A stretch of DNA of 64,000 nucleotides. It comes from Thalassobacillus sp043497085 (GTDB lineage: Bacteria; Bacillota; Bacilli; Bacillales; Halobacillaceae). How positions within the stretch are numbered: the stretch's first letter is position 1; every line of letters starts with the position of its first letter. A model generated the notes under the pieces. It saw nothing but the letters and a program-made list of their open reading frames with translations. It did not search any database and had not been told where the DNA came from. The DNA lies in assembly GCA_043497085.1 (NCBI GenBank), contig JBIEKI010000011.1. One strand, written 5' to 3'. The position numbers and the translations under genes are program-made. This document shows positions 42,332 to 51,253 of this stretch, in pieces.

Positions 42332-42709
42332 TTATCTCCCTGCATATAAACCCACTACAAAAGCTGTAATACTGCCAAGGACAGATATACTAAGATAGAT
42401 GCCAGCTTTGCTGTAATATTGCTTCTGTATCAGCTGGACTAATTCTACACTAAACGTAGAAAATGTTGTAAAGGCCCCGAAAAAACCTATTCCCACAGAT
42501 AAGAAAAGCGGATCTTGATAAGCACCGTGAGGAATAGCACCATAAAACAAACCAAAAAACAGGCCAAGACCGAAGGAACCAAGGATATTCACAGAGAGCA
42601 TAGCAAACGGGATTGGCGGATCTGCAAACCGCTTCATGATTATCAAACCAAGCAGGTACCTGGCCATCGCCCCCAACGCACCACCTATAGCTACTAAAAT
42701 AACATTCAT
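42332..42709 (-). CDS. crcB: FluC/CrcB fluoride channel subunit 2
   Basis: 125 residues and four helices. The family signature is ARYLLGLII, NILGSFGLGLFFG and GFFGAFTTFSTFSVE. It exports fluoride as a dimer; Gram-positive bacteria often encode two different subunits that form a heterodimer, as here. It begins 13 bases after the other subunit gene. Confidence 0.92.
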   Translation of the reverse strand: MNVILVAIGGALGAMARYLLGLIIMKRFADPPIPFAMLSVNILGSFGLGLFFGLFYGAIPHGAYQDPLFLSVGIGFFGAFTTFSTFSVELVQLIQKQYYSKAGIYLSISVLGSITAFVVGLYAGR

Positions 42710-42722
42710 CTTTCATTCCACC

Positions 42723-43106
42723 TTATTTTCCAGTACTTCCACTCCATTTTGCTCCTAGCATTAATCCACCAAAAGCAAGGATTGTACCTCCGAATATTGA
42801 AACGACTAAATAAATCATCGACGCTGTGAAGGATACCTGGCTGTTGAGGGATATCGTATCAGCTGCCAGTGTGGACATCGTTGTAAACCCGCCGCAAAAC
42901 CCGACTCCGATTCCCGCACTCACCCATTCCCTCGGCTTTCTATGTAATACCCATCCGGTAAACAACCCAAGCAGCATACTGCCAATAAGATTTTCTATGA
43001 CCGTACCTATAGGGAGTCCGGTTGATAGGGTCTGAAGATTAATTACATAACGACAGAGCGTCCCTAATGCCCCTCCAAATCCGATTGCCAGCAGTTTTTT
43101 GTACAT
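42723..43106 (-). CDS. crcB: FluC/CrcB fluoride channel subunit 1
   Basis: 127 residues with the same fold: LGTLCRYVINL, NLIGSMLLGLFTG, GFCGGFTTMSTLAAD. ATG 43106 follows GGGGGGAGCTTTG. First gene of the crcB pair. No fluoride riboswitch was recognised in the short upstream region (43107-43173). Confidence 0.92.
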   Translation of the reverse strand: MYKKLLAIGFGGALGTLCRYVINLQTLSTGLPIGTVIENLIGSMLLGLFTGWVLHRKPREWVSAGIGVGFCGGFTTMSTLAADTISLNSQVSFTASMIYLVVSIFGGTILAFGGLMLGAKWSGSTGK

Positions 43107-43173
43107 CAAAGCTCCCCCCTCCTTGGACTTATATTCATTTAGTATACCTTATTTCGTTGCTCATCAAAAAAGC

Positions 43174-43196
43174 CCTGACGGAATAGAACCGTCAGG
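43174..43196 (-). terminator. Terminator after spoVR
   Basis: CCTGACGG / CCGTCAGG followed on the minus strand by GCTTTTTTG. Confidence 0.9.
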
Positions 43197-43209
43197 ACCT
43201 TCTATTTTA

Positions 43210-44628
43210 TTATAAAAACTTCTTCTGCACCTTTTTGCCACTGTAACTGAACAACACTTCTTTATTTTCGACAACCGTTTCCATATGAACAGGGCGCCCC
43301 CATAGCTGATGGATATAAGGCAGTGTTCGTTCCAAATATTCCAGATCGAGCTCGACATCTTCATAATGATGCTTCAGGTACAGTTCGCCGTTTTTCAAGA
43401 AATCGCCATCGTTCACAGTGATGTATGGGAACCCGCCATTTACACGCATCGTTACAAGCTGATCTCGCACCGCTTCATAGTCTTTATCGGAAATCTTATA
43501 GTCCTTCCCTTGCTTTTGGAAAAGATACAAATCTTCATTTCGGCACAAATCTTTGGTTAAATAATTTCGGATAAAAGAGATATCTGACTCAATTTCCCTA
43601 ACTTCAAACATCTTTTCCCGTCCTGATCCTGGTTCGACTCCGCGCTTTTTCATCTCTTCCGTCGGATTATCATAACGTTCTTCTATATCTTCGAAGATTT
43701 TCAAGCCCAGATAATAAGGATTGATTTGCGTTCTTGATGGCTGAACGACACCTGCATTAAGTTTTGCAAACTCCACCGATTCACCACTTGTGAGGTCCAT
43801 TTCCCGCAGGATACGAGCGTGCCAGTAACTAGCCCAGCCTTCGTTCATGATCTTCGTTTCCAACTGTGGCCAGAAGTACAGCATTTCCTGGCGCATCATT
43901 GTCAGAATATCGCGCTGCCAGGGTTCCAGTTCACGGCTGTACTGTTCGATAAATAATAGTAAATCTTTTTCGGGTCTTGGTGGAAACTTCTTTTTCTTTT
44001 TGGTTGTATTTTCTTCTTTTGGCTCATCGCCAAGTTTCCATAAATCATCATAAGGTGTCGGTCTTGGTGCCGGTTCTTCCTCCTCCTCTTCCTCGACATC
44101 CTGCCACGTCCATTCTAATTTAGGACGCACAAGCGAAGGATCGATATGCTCCTGGATTGCTAAGATGGCATTCAGGAAATCCTCTACCTCCTGCTTGCCA
44201 TATTTATGCTCGTAAGCAGAAATACGTTCAGCAGTCGCAGACATGCTTTCTACCATATCACGGTTCGTATTTTGAAACCGCACGTTGTTTTTAAAAAAGT
44301 CACAGTGAGCAAGCACATGGGCCACAATCAGTTTATTTTGAATCAGGCTGTTAGAATTCAACAAAAATGCATAACATGGATTGGAATTGATAACCAGCTC
44401 ATAAATCTTGCTTAGCCCTAAGTCATATTGCAGTTTCATTTTATGATACTGCTTTCCAAAGCTCCAGTGGGAAAAACGTGTCGGCATGCCGTAAGCACCA
44501 AATGTATAGATGATATCAGCGGGACAAATTTCATAACGCATCGGGTAAAAATCCAGCCCAAACCCTTCTGCGATTTCAGTAATTTCGCTAATTGCTTTAT
44601 TCAGCTGCTGTTGCTGCTCAGATCTCAA
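43210..44628 (-). CDS. spoVR: SpoVR family protein
   Basis: 472-residue soluble protein of the SpoVR family, needed for normal spore cortex formation in B. subtilis; the biochemical role is not settled. Conserved features: FYPMRYEICPADIIYTFGAY, MPTRFSHWSFGKQYHKMK, MNEGWASYWHARIL and NPYYLGLKIFEDIEERYDNP. A Glu/Pro/Lys-rich linker (about 180-215) varies in the family. The start is TTG, supported by GGGGGAGAACTAA. Confidence 0.93.
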   Translation of the reverse strand: MRSEQQQQLNKAISEITEIAEGFGLDFYPMRYEICPADIIYTFGAYGMPTRFSHWSFGKQYHKMKLQYDLGLSKIYELVINSNPCYAFLLNSNSLIQNKLIVAHVLAHCDFFKNNVRFQNTNRDMVESMSATAERISAYEHKYGKQEVEDFLNAILAIQEHIDPSLVRPKLEWTWQDVEEEEEEEPAPRPTPYDDLWKLGDEPKEENTTKKKKKFPPRPEKDLLLFIEQYSRELEPWQRDILTMMRQEMLYFWPQLETKIMNEGWASYWHARILREMDLTSGESVEFAKLNAGVVQPSRTQINPYYLGLKIFEDIEERYDNPTEEMKKRGVEPGSGREKMFEVREIESDISFIRNYLTKDLCRNEDLYLFQKQGKDYKISDKDYEAVRDQLVTMRVNGGFPYITVNDGDFLKNGELYLKHHYEDVELDLEYLERTLPYIHQLWGRPVHMETVVENKEVLFSYSGKKVQKKFL

Positions 44629-44708
44629 TTAGTTCTCCCCCTTATTGATTATTACTCTAATGTATGAGTTTTTCAGGAGAATGATGAGCAAGGAATAAAC
44701 TTTACACA

Positions 44709-44737
44709 TTTACAAAAGATAAGGCTGCATGATACTA
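44709..44737 (+). promoter_or_regulatory. Promoter of the ArsR-rhodanese operon
   Basis: TTTACA at 44709-44714 and GATACT at 44731-44736. The -10 box overlaps the palindromic operator. Confidence 0.5.
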
Positions 44738-44759
44738 TTCAACTAAATGGTTGAATAGT
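44734..44759 (+). promoter_or_regulatory. ArsR-type operator
   Basis: ACTATTCAAC-TAAATG-GTTGAATAGT, a perfect 10-bp inverted repeat covering the -10 region and ending just before the ribosome site. This spacing is typical of ArsR/SmtB operators. Confidence 0.75.
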
Positions 44760-44774
44760 TAGGAGGTGCTTCCT

Positions 44775-45434
44775 TTGGATGCCAGATCATTTAAAGACGC
44801 CGTATATAGCGATTTCGCACGGGTGGGGAAAGTCTTATCAAGTCCGAAACGATTTGAATTGTTAGATTTACTTTCGCAATCTCCCAAATCTGTAGAAACT
44901 TTGGCACATGAAAGTAATATGTCCATGGCTAATACGTCTAAACATTTACAAGCACTACTCGACGCCCACCTGGTTGATTATCAAAAAAATAAGAACTATG
45001 TCATTTACCAGTTAGCCAATCCAAAGGTGGTAAATTTATTATTTTCAATGAAATCAATTGCCGAGGACCAAATTAGCGAAATAAATCACTTACGCGAAAA
45101 ATTTATTGTAAGAGGAGATCAATTAGAAACGATTGAGCTGGAGGATTGGTTTAACCTTAAGGCAGGTGACAGTCACGTTCTGATTGATGTTAGGCCACAA
45201 TCAGAGTTTCTAACTGGACATATAGAAGGAGCGATATCGATTCCTGTTGAGGAATTGTATGATCATTTAAATAAGTTACCGAAGGATAAAGAAGTCATCG
45301 CCTACTGCCGCGGTCCTTATTGTGTATATGCCACAGAAGCGGTCAAGTTTCTTAAAGAACAAGGCTATCAAGCAGCCCGCTTGGAAGCAGGTGTCCATGA
45401 ATGGAATCACTACCAGGCGAATCAAAATCATTAA
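44775..45434 (+). CDS. ArsR-family repressor fused to a rhodanese domain
   Basis: 219 residues. An N-terminal winged helix (about 5-90: SPKRFELLDLLSQSPKSVE, MSMANTSKHLQALLDAHLV) carries no metal-binding Cys pair. The C-terminal rhodanese domain (about 115-215) has LIDVRPQSEFLTGHIEGAI and the active loop AYCRGPYC. It probably represses its own operon and senses reactive sulfur or a thiol through the rhodanese Cys. TTG 44775 is preferred, with AGGAGGTG 6 bases upstream. The MFS gene follows after 36 bases. Confidence 0.85.
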   Translation: MDARSFKDAVYSDFARVGKVLSSPKRFELLDLLSQSPKSVETLAHESNMSMANTSKHLQALLDAHLVDYQKNKNYVIYQLANPKVVNLLFSMKSIAEDQISEINHLREKFIVRGDQLETIELEDWFNLKAGDSHVLIDVRPQSEFLTGHIEGAISIPVEELYDHLNKLPKDKEVIAYCRGPYCVYATEAVKFLKEQGYQAARLEAGVHEWNHYQANQNH

Positions 45435-45470
45435 CGGAAGCAGCATGCTATCTTTTTGAGGTGAGTAGAT

Positions 45471-46706
45471 ATGGAAGGGTCATTAAATAAAATACAAGTC
45501 GGTGTAAAAGAAAATATTATACAATTTTCCTTACTCGTTCTAATCAACTTTTTTGTCGGTTCGATGGTTGGACTGGAACGGACAATACTGCCGATAATCG
45601 GTGAAGAACAATTCGGTCTGGCCTCCACGAGTGCCGCTCTTTCTTTTATTGTAAGTTTCGGTTTTTCTAAAGCAATCGTCAATTTCTTTGCAGGAGATCT
45701 GGCCGATCGGATTGGGAGAAAACACGTCCTCCTCCTTGGATGGGCTATCGGTTTATCGGTACCCTTGCTTGTGATTTTTGCTCAAGCCTGGTGGGTCATC
45801 GTGTTTGCCAACGTTCTCTTGGGAATTAACCAGTCATTAACCTGGTCGATGACGGTAAATATGAAAGTTGACCTGGCTAAGCCAACACAGCGCGGATTGG
45901 CGGTCGGTTTCAATGAATTCGCCGGGTATATAGGTGTTGCTTTGATGGCAGCAGCTTCAGGATATGTAGCTTCCAGCTATTCCTTAACTCCAGAACCTTT
46001 TTATATCGGCATCGTTATCGTTATTATCGGTTTCATTCTATCTCTATTTGCAAAGAATACAGATAAACATTTAAAGGTCCAGGCTAAAAGTGAAAAGCAA
46101 CAAATGACGGACGCTCTCTCTACAAAAGAAGTATTCAGCCGTACGAGCTGGAAAAATAAAAACCTGGCAAGCAGCAGTTTTGCAGGTCTCACTACTAACT
46201 TGAAAGACGGGATGGCGTGGGGTTTATTTCCGATATTCTTCGCTTCTGGCGGTTTGTCTGTCGGTCAAATCGGAACCGTCGTCGCCGTGTACCCTGCAGC
46301 CTGGGGATTCTTCCAGCTATTCACTGGCGTGTTAAGTGACCGAATCGGACGTAAATGGCTGATAACAACTGGGATGTGGCTGCAAGCTTTGTCCCTTTGG
46401 CTCATATTGATGGTCAATAGCTACCCTTTATGGTTGTTGGGTGCGCTCCTATTAGGGATTGGCACAGCGATGGTATATCCGACAATCATGGCATCGATCA
46501 GTGATGTCGCCCACCCGGATTGGCGGGCTACTTCGATGGGGGTTTATCGTTTTTGGCGGGACAGCGGCTATGCTTTCGGAGCATTATTAGCCGGCCTCAT
46601 CGCCGATATGCTCGGTGTCAGCTGGTCTATCGCTCTGGTTGCATTGATGCCATTCCTGGCAGGCCTCATAACTGCTTTCCGCATGGACGAAACATTAGAA
46701 AAATAA
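45471..46706 (+). CDS. Major facilitator superfamily exporter
   Basis: 411-residue transporter with about twelve helices and two copies of the MFS loop (GDLADRIGRKHVLLLG and GVLSDRIGRKWLITTG). Likely a drug, organic-anion or metalloid exporter controlled by the ArsR-rhodanese protein in front. ATG follows TTTTTGAGGTGAGTAGAT. A shared terminator follows. Substrate unknown. Confidence 0.85.
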   Translation: MEGSLNKIQVGVKENIIQFSLLVLINFFVGSMVGLERTILPIIGEEQFGLASTSAALSFIVSFGFSKAIVNFFAGDLADRIGRKHVLLLGWAIGLSVPLLVIFAQAWWVIVFANVLLGINQSLTWSMTVNMKVDLAKPTQRGLAVGFNEFAGYIGVALMAAASGYVASSYSLTPEPFYIGIVIVIIGFILSLFAKNTDKHLKVQAKSEKQQMTDALSTKEVFSRTSWKNKNLASSSFAGLTTNLKDGMAWGLFPIFFASGGLSVGQIGTVVAVYPAAWGFFQLFTGVLSDRIGRKWLITTGMWLQALSLWLILMVNSYPLWLLGALLLGIGTAMVYPTIMASISDVAHPDWRATSMGVYRFWRDSGYAFGALLAGLIADMLGVSWSIALVALMPFLAGLITAFRMDETLEK

Positions 46707-46714
46707 TTCCTGAA

Positions 46715-46745
46715 AAAAGCGTGCAGATTTGATCTGCACGCTTTT
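46715..46745. terminator. Bidirectional terminator
   Basis: AAAAGCGTGCAGAT / ATCTGCACGCTTTT, 14 bp perfect with a 3-base loop. It ends the MFS gene (+) and trxB (-). Confidence 0.95.
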
Positions 46746-46750
46746 AGTTA

Positions 46751-47707
46751 TTACGATGATAAGTTTTGACTCCAGTCGATCGTCACTTCACCTTCCAGAT
46801 ACTTCTCGGCGTCCATAGCTGCCATACAGCCTGTTCCTGCAGCCGTAATCGCCTGGCGATATTTATTGTCCTGCACATCACCACAAGCGAACAAGCCAGG
46901 GATATTGGTATTTGTCGTGCCAGGAGTCACCTGGATATAGCCGTTTTCATCTGTATCGACTTGCCCCTTTAAAAATTCTGTGTTCGGATTATGACCAATA
47001 GCAATGAAAATGCCATCCGCTTCAATAATTTCCTCTTCACCTGAATCGTTATCCTTCACTTTAAGACCGGAAACTTTCATACCGTCTGAAAGGACTTCGA
47101 TCGGCGTTTTATTAAGGCTCCAGGTGATTTTTTGATTGTTCTTCGCACGGTCCTGCATGATTTTTGAAGCTCGCAATTCGTGACGACGATGCACGATGTT
47201 CACTTCACTTGCAAATTTGGTCAGGAAATTAGATTCTTCCATTGCGGAATCACCGCCACCGACAATCAACACTTTTTTATCCCGGAAAAAGAATCCATCA
47301 CAGGTTGCACAGGTACTGACACCTTTCCCCATGTTTTCTTTCTCCCCCGGGATGCCGAGCATTTTCGCTGAAGCGCCTGTAGAAACAATCAGAGAGTCTG
47401 CTTCGAGCTCACCAAGACCATCTACGGAAACCTTGAATGGTCGGTTTGATGTATCGACATCTGTCACCCAGCCCCGTTCAAATGTCGCACCGAAACGCTG
47501 GGCTTGTTTTTTCATATTATCCATCAGTTCCGGTCCCATAATGCCATCAGGAAATCCAGGGTAGTTTTCCACTTCTGTTGTCAATGTCAATTGTCCACCT
47601 GGTTCCGGACCTTCAATGACAAGTGGTTCCATGTTTGCTCTTGCTAAATAGACAGCGGCCGTCAAACCGGACGGACCCGTTCCTAAAATAATCGCTTTAT
47701 GAGCCAT
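46751..47707 (-). CDS. trxB: Thioredoxin reductase
   Basis: 318-residue FAD/NADPH enzyme. FAD motif GTGPSGLTAAVYLARAN, redox pair CATCDGFFFRDK, NADPH motif VGGGDSAMEESNFL and terminal GLFACGDVQDNKYRQA. It keeps thioredoxin reduced, which ArsC (next gene but convergent in layout, same strand upstream) needs for turnover. ATG 47707 follows TTAGGAGGAATAACAAAA. The frame extends upstream but without coding support. It may be an extra copy, as trxB usually sits near clpP/hprK-region genes. Confidence 0.93.
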   Translation of the reverse strand: MAHKAIILGTGPSGLTAAVYLARANMEPLVIEGPEPGGQLTLTTEVENYPGFPDGIMGPELMDNMKKQAQRFGATFERGWVTDVDTSNRPFKVSVDGLGELEADSLIVSTGASAKMLGIPGEKENMGKGVSTCATCDGFFFRDKKVLIVGGGDSAMEESNFLTKFASEVNIVHRRHELRASKIMQDRAKNNQKITWSLNKTPIEVLSDGMKVSGLKVKDNDSGEEEIIEADGIFIAIGHNPNTEFLKGQVDTDENGYIQVTPGTTNTNIPGLFACGDVQDNKYRQAITAAGTGCMAAMDAEKYLEGEVTIDWSQNLSS

Positions 47708-47875
47708 TTTTGTTATTCCTCCTAACAGTTCATTGGTTAGTAGATAGTATGCCCAAAAGTTGTAAGCTTTTGCTTGTGTTGCATATTTCCTTCCATTATA
47801 CCTATTAACCAAGCTGGGATTTTTCCAAACATATTATCCAAATGACTAATAAACTGGATGTGCTTCCTTCTAAAA

Positions 47876-47898
47876 AACCGGGGCACAAAACCCCGGTT
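47876..47898 (-). terminator. Terminator after arsC
   Basis: AACCGGGG / CCCCGGTT with minus-strand TTTTTTA. It ends the arsRBC operon. Confidence 0.9.
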
Positions 47899-47913
47899 CA
47901 CGTGTTAGTTATT

Positions 47914-48336
47914 CTATTCTCCATGTTCTGCAAAGCGTTTGATACGCGCTTCTATTTCATCACGTACGCGCTGGAACACGGCCCATTTTTCTTCGTCTGT
48001 ACCTTCCGCTTTGGCAGGGTCATCAAAGCCCCAGTGATAGCGAGTCACATGCGGAGGAGTCACCGGACACTTATCGTTGGCATCTCCGCATAATGTAATC
48101 GCGTATGCTGCGTTATTCAAAATTTCAGGATCGATGATATCGGAAGTATGATTGCTGATATCGATTCCCACTTCCTTCATCGCTTTCACCGCATTTGGGT
48201 TCAATCCGTGCGCTTCAATCCCTGCTGATAATACTTCATACTCATCGCCAAGATACTTTTTACCAAACCCATCTGCCATTTGGCTGCGGCAAGAGTTTCC
48301 TGTACATAAGAAATAAATGACTGGTTTTTTAGACAT
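47914..48336 (-). CDS. arsC: Arsenate reductase, thioredoxin-coupled
   Basis: 140-residue low-molecular-weight phosphatase-fold reductase. The P-loop is CTGNSCRS (Cys11) and the redox cascade Cys83/Cys90 is in LCGDANDKCP, as in the pI258/B. subtilis class that is recycled by thioredoxin. It turns arsenate into arsenite for ArsB to export. Third gene of arsRBC; ATG follows AAAGGAGAAACATC. Confidence 0.95.
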   Translation of the reverse strand: MSKKPVIYFLCTGNSCRSQMADGFGKKYLGDEYEVLSAGIEAHGLNPNAVKAMKEVGIDISNHTSDIIDPEILNNAAYAITLCGDANDKCPVTPPHVTRYHWGFDDPAKAEGTDEEKWAVFQRVRDEIEARIKRFAEHGE

Positions 48337-48360
48337 GATGTTTCTCCTTTATTATTGAAT

Positions 48361-49656
48361 TTAAATGAACAACAACCATAGATATAGACCGACTAACGTA
48401 ATGAATAGCGTCGGTATCGTCAAAATGATCCCTACCTTGAAATAGTACCCCCAGGAGATTTTTACTCCTTTAAGGGAAAGTACGTGAAGCCACAATAACG
48501 TGGCGAGTGAACCGATCGGGGTAATTTTTGGTCCCAGGTCAGAACCGATGACATTGGCATATATCAATGCTTCACGAATGGTACCGGTCGTATTCGTGTC
48601 GGCAATCGCTAGTGCATCAATCATGACAGTCGGCATATTGTTCATGATCGAAGACAGGATAGCAGCGATGAATCCCATCGAAATAGTTGCCGCGAACAGG
48701 CCAGTATCTGCAGTCGCCTGAATGACATTAGCCAGGACATCAGTAAGACCGACATTACGAAGTCCATAAACCACGACATACATCCCGATTGAAAAGAAAA
48801 CGATCGCCCATGGCGCCCCTTTGATGACTTTCGCTGTTTCTACTGCAGGACTTCTTCGTGCCATGACCAGGAAGAAGATAGCGACGATCACGGCAATGAT
48901 AGAAACTGGAATCCCAATGAACTCACTGGCAAAATAACCGACCAGTAAGACCGCTAATACTCCCCAGGAGAGCCGGAACATTTTATGATCCTTGATAGCC
49001 TCCACTGGTTTTTTCAACTGATTCATATCGTAATCTTCAGGAATATCTTTTCTGAAAAATAAGTACAGTACAAGAATACTTGCTCCTAATGAGAAAAAGT
49101 TAGGGACAATCATACGTGATGCATATTCAGCAAATCCGATGTCAAAGAAATCTGCTGATACGATATTCACCAGGTTGCTGACGACTAATGGCAACGAAGT
49201 CGTATCCGCAATGAACCCACTTGCCATGATAAAAGGCAGGATCATCGTTTCTTTAAAGTTCAAATTACGCACCATTGCGAGGACAATCGGTGTCAATATC
49301 AACGCTGCACCATCATTCGCAAATAGTGCTGCGACGATCGCTCCAAGCAATGTCACGTAGACAAACATCCGAATTCCTTTACCTTTCGCAATCCGTGCCA
49401 TATGAAGCGCCGACCATTCAAAAAAGCCGATTTCGTCTAAAATCAAAGATATAATAATGATAGCGATAAAAGCTAACGTTGCATTCCAGACAATCCCCGT
49501 CACAGTTACCACATCGTTAAAGTCAACGACACCTGCAAGCAACGCAAGAATTGCTCCACCGATCGCTGTCCATCCGATGCCTAAACCTTTCGGCTGCCAG
49601 ATAACAAGGATCAGTGTAATGATGAATATGATGGTTGCTAATAATACGGAAGCCAA
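48361..49656 (-). CDS. arsB: Arsenite efflux membrane protein
   Basis: About 431 residues and eleven or twelve helices; ArsB family motifs include FANDGAALILTPIVLAMV, SNLVNIVSADFFDIGFAEYA and GSDLGPKITPIGSLATLLWL. It pumps arsenite or antimonite out. The start is uncertain: TTG 49656 has the best spacing to AGGAGG, TTG 49662 adds two residues. It lies between arsR and arsC. Confidence 0.93.
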   Translation of the reverse strand: MASVLLATIIFIITLILVIWQPKGLGIGWTAIGGAILALLAGVVDFNDVVTVTGIVWNATLAFIAIIIISLILDEIGFFEWSALHMARIAKGKGIRMFVYVTLLGAIVAALFANDGAALILTPIVLAMVRNLNFKETMILPFIMASGFIADTTSLPLVVSNLVNIVSADFFDIGFAEYASRMIVPNFFSLGASILVLYLFFRKDIPEDYDMNQLKKPVEAIKDHKMFRLSWGVLAVLLVGYFASEFIGIPVSIIAVIVAIFFLVMARRSPAVETAKVIKGAPWAIVFFSIGMYVVVYGLRNVGLTDVLANVIQATADTGLFAATISMGFIAAILSSIMNNMPTVMIDALAIADTNTTGTIREALIYANVIGSDLGPKITPIGSLATLLWLHVLSLKGVKISWGYYFKVGIILTIPTLFITLVGLYLWLLFI

Positions 49657-49671
49657 AGACAATTCCTCCTA

Positions 49672-50016
49672 TTAATTACATTGAATCCGTTTGCCTGATT
49701 TCTCCAATGCTTCTAATTTTTCAGTTTGATCTGGTATATGCTCAAGTACCTCTGCCACTAATGGATAAATATCATTCGTGTCATTCAATTTATAAAAGAT
49801 CCAGTGGCCCCTTCTTTCTTCTTTTACTAACCCTGCATCCCGAAGTTTACGAAGATGTTGACTGATTGCCGGCTGACTCATCTGTAAAACCTCGACAAAT
49901 TCACACACACAACATTCATTCGCATGCAAAAGGCCAATAATCGTCAGTCGTGTTTTATCTCCAAGCAGTTTCAACACAGTTGCCGCACGCTCTATCTCTA
50001 CAATTGTTTTTTCCAT
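49672..50016 (-). CDS. arsR: Arsenic-responsive ArsR repressor
   Basis: 114-residue winged-helix repressor. The metalloid site is ANECCVCEFVEVL (Cys35, Cys36, Cys38) at the start of the DNA-binding helices; MSQPAISQHLRKLRDAGLV is the recognition region. It releases DNA on binding arsenite. First gene of arsRBC. ATG follows GTGGAGGTGGACGA. Confidence 0.95.
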   Translation of the reverse strand: MEKTIVEIERAATVLKLLGDKTRLTIIGLLHANECCVCEFVEVLQMSQPAISQHLRKLRDAGLVKEERRGHWIFYKLNDTNDIYPLVAEVLEHIPDQTEKLEALEKSGKRIQCN

Positions 50017-50041
50017 TCGTCCACCTCCACATAAATAATCT

Positions 50042-50059
50042 TATAAGTATATGCTTATA
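50042..50059 (-). promoter_or_regulatory. ArsR operator
   Basis: TATAAG-6-CTTATA perfect inverted repeat, 26 bases before arsR, with the spacing seen in ars operators. Confidence 0.7.
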
Positions 50060-50112
50060 TATGCAATAGTAAATTTAAAATAAACAGCGCCCAATTTTGG
50101 ACGCTGTATCGT

Positions 50113-50271
50113 TTAGTGGTGGTTCGGCTCAAACGTTTTACAGTCTGTTTCTTTACTGTCTTCAGCAGTACTTCCTGCATGGCTCACTACGTATATTTCC
50201 GATGCGCCACACCGGTTTCCTTCTTTATAATATACACAGTTATTCACTTCACATAATACATCCTGGGCCAA
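50113..50271 (-). CDS. DUF1540 small Cys-rich protein
   Basis: 52 residues: AQDVLCEVNNCVYYKEGNRC, then GASEIYVV and near the end DCKTFEPN. The four Cys in the pattern CxVxxCxY...C...C fit DUF1540, probably a small metal-binding fold seen in Clostridia and Bacilli. The start is TTG, preceded by GGGGAGGTGACTATA. Lies upstream of arsR on the same strand but is separated from it by the ars operator region. Confidence 0.82.
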   Translation of the reverse strand: MAQDVLCEVNNCVYYKEGNRCGASEIYVVSHAGSTAEDSKETDCKTFEPNHH

Positions 50272-50345
50272 TATAGTCACCTCCCCTATTTATTATTTTG
50301 TGCTTTTTTCGTCAGAATTCACCCAAAATTTTTTACCATAAAATT

Positions 50346-50375
50346 AACCAGGCTGTTTCAAGCAACAGCCTGGTT
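50346..50375 (-). terminator. Terminator after the YhcN-like gene
   Basis: AACCAGGCTGTT / AACAGCCTGGTT, 12 bp, followed on the minus strand by AATTTTATGG (short T-tract). Confidence 0.75.
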
Positions 50376-50379
50376 GTTG

Positions 50380-51012
50380 TTATTCTGCATCAGGAAAGAT
50401 ACGATCAACCATTTCTCCAAATTGGCGGAAGAAACCTTCTACTGGCTCTCCTTTGTCAACATCATTAGCATAGTTCGTAGTCAAATCGACAAAGTCAGGG
50501 TTTGCAGAAACATACACATTATCGATATCTTCATTTTGGTTCTTGACAATATCGGCGATTTTCTTTTTCATTTTATCACTGACGTCTCCATCTTCATTTC
50601 TTCCTACGTCCATACCATTATTATCATTCCCATTATCACGTACACCATTAGCATTGTTCATTTGATTGCCTAAATCATTGTTATTACCGGTATTATCTCC
50701 TTTATCTTTACCATCCATGACCACTGCGACATAAGCATTATTGCGTGTTGTCAATACATTGGCACGATCGACGCCTTCTACTTGATCTGTTATGGTCTTT
50801 GCTGCCTGGTCGGCCACTTTATAATTCGTATTACGTGTATTATTGTTATTGCGATCATCACCGTCGGCCATCTCGTCTACATCTCTTTCAAACCCTACAT
50901 TTTCCGGACCATTAAGGTTGTCGTTATTTTGCGCTCCTTCTTCTGGATCCGCCTGGCAGGCTACCAAAGCTGTTGTCGCAAGAAAACTGAGAGCAATTGT
51001 TTTTATTTTCAT
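50380..51012 (-). CDS. YhcN/YlaJ-family spore lipoprotein
   Basis: 210-residue lipoprotein (lipobox TTALVACQ, Cys19). The centre is Asn/Asp-rich (GDNTGNNNDLGNQMNN). The domain begins VADQAAKTITDQVEGVDRAN and continues AYVAVVMDGKDKGDN, and VYVSANPDFVDLTTNYAND matches the end of the YhcN/YlaJ family, which is associated with the spore inner membrane and germination. The Asn/Asp tract is probably disordered. ATG follows GAAGGAGGAAGTGTAAAAA. Confidence 0.85.
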   Translation of the reverse strand: MKIKTIALSFLATTALVACQADPEEGAQNNDNLNGPENVGFERDVDEMADGDDRNNNNTRNTNYKVADQAAKTITDQVEGVDRANVLTTRNNAYVAVVMDGKDKGDNTGNNNDLGNQMNNANGVRDNGNDNNGMDVGRNEDGDVSDKMKKKIADIVKNQNEDIDNVYVSANPDFVDLTTNYANDVDKGEPVEGFFRQFGEMVDRIFPDAE

Positions 51013-51138
51013 TTTTTACACTTCCTCCTTCTTTATGGTTAGAATGTAATCATTGTCGTTGATTATCCTTCCAAGAAAGAGGAGGTTTATGCACAGGAAG
51101 AGTTAAATTACCAAGAATAAAATATCAAAATTCCCTTT

Positions 51139-51219
51139 TAAAAAATCTGGCTTGTTGCAAAGTACTTAATGGCGAAAACCTTAGTATTTTTTAACAAAGT
51201 TAATCTTCCTTAAAGTACA
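51139..51219 (-). repeat. Terminator-associated repeat, copy B
   Basis: On the minus strand GTACTTTAAGG...AAGTACTTTG...ACAAGCCAGATTTTTT matches copy A at 23111-23207 without its central 15-base insertion. It starts directly after the T-tract of the terminator at 51226-51250 and lies upstream of the YhcN-like gene. Confidence 0.8.
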
Positions 51220-51250
51220 AAAAAAGATGAAGGCAAAAAGCCTTCATCTG
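51220..51250 (-). terminator. Terminator after the membrane-protein gene
   Basis: AGATGAAGGC / GCCTTCATCT, 10 bp perfect, followed on the minus strand by TTTTTTTG. Confidence 0.92.
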
Positions 51251-51253
51251 AAG

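Noticed and set aside
43107..43173. Fluoride riboswitch before the crcB pair
   Set aside because: The upstream space is short and lacks the crcB motif pattern.
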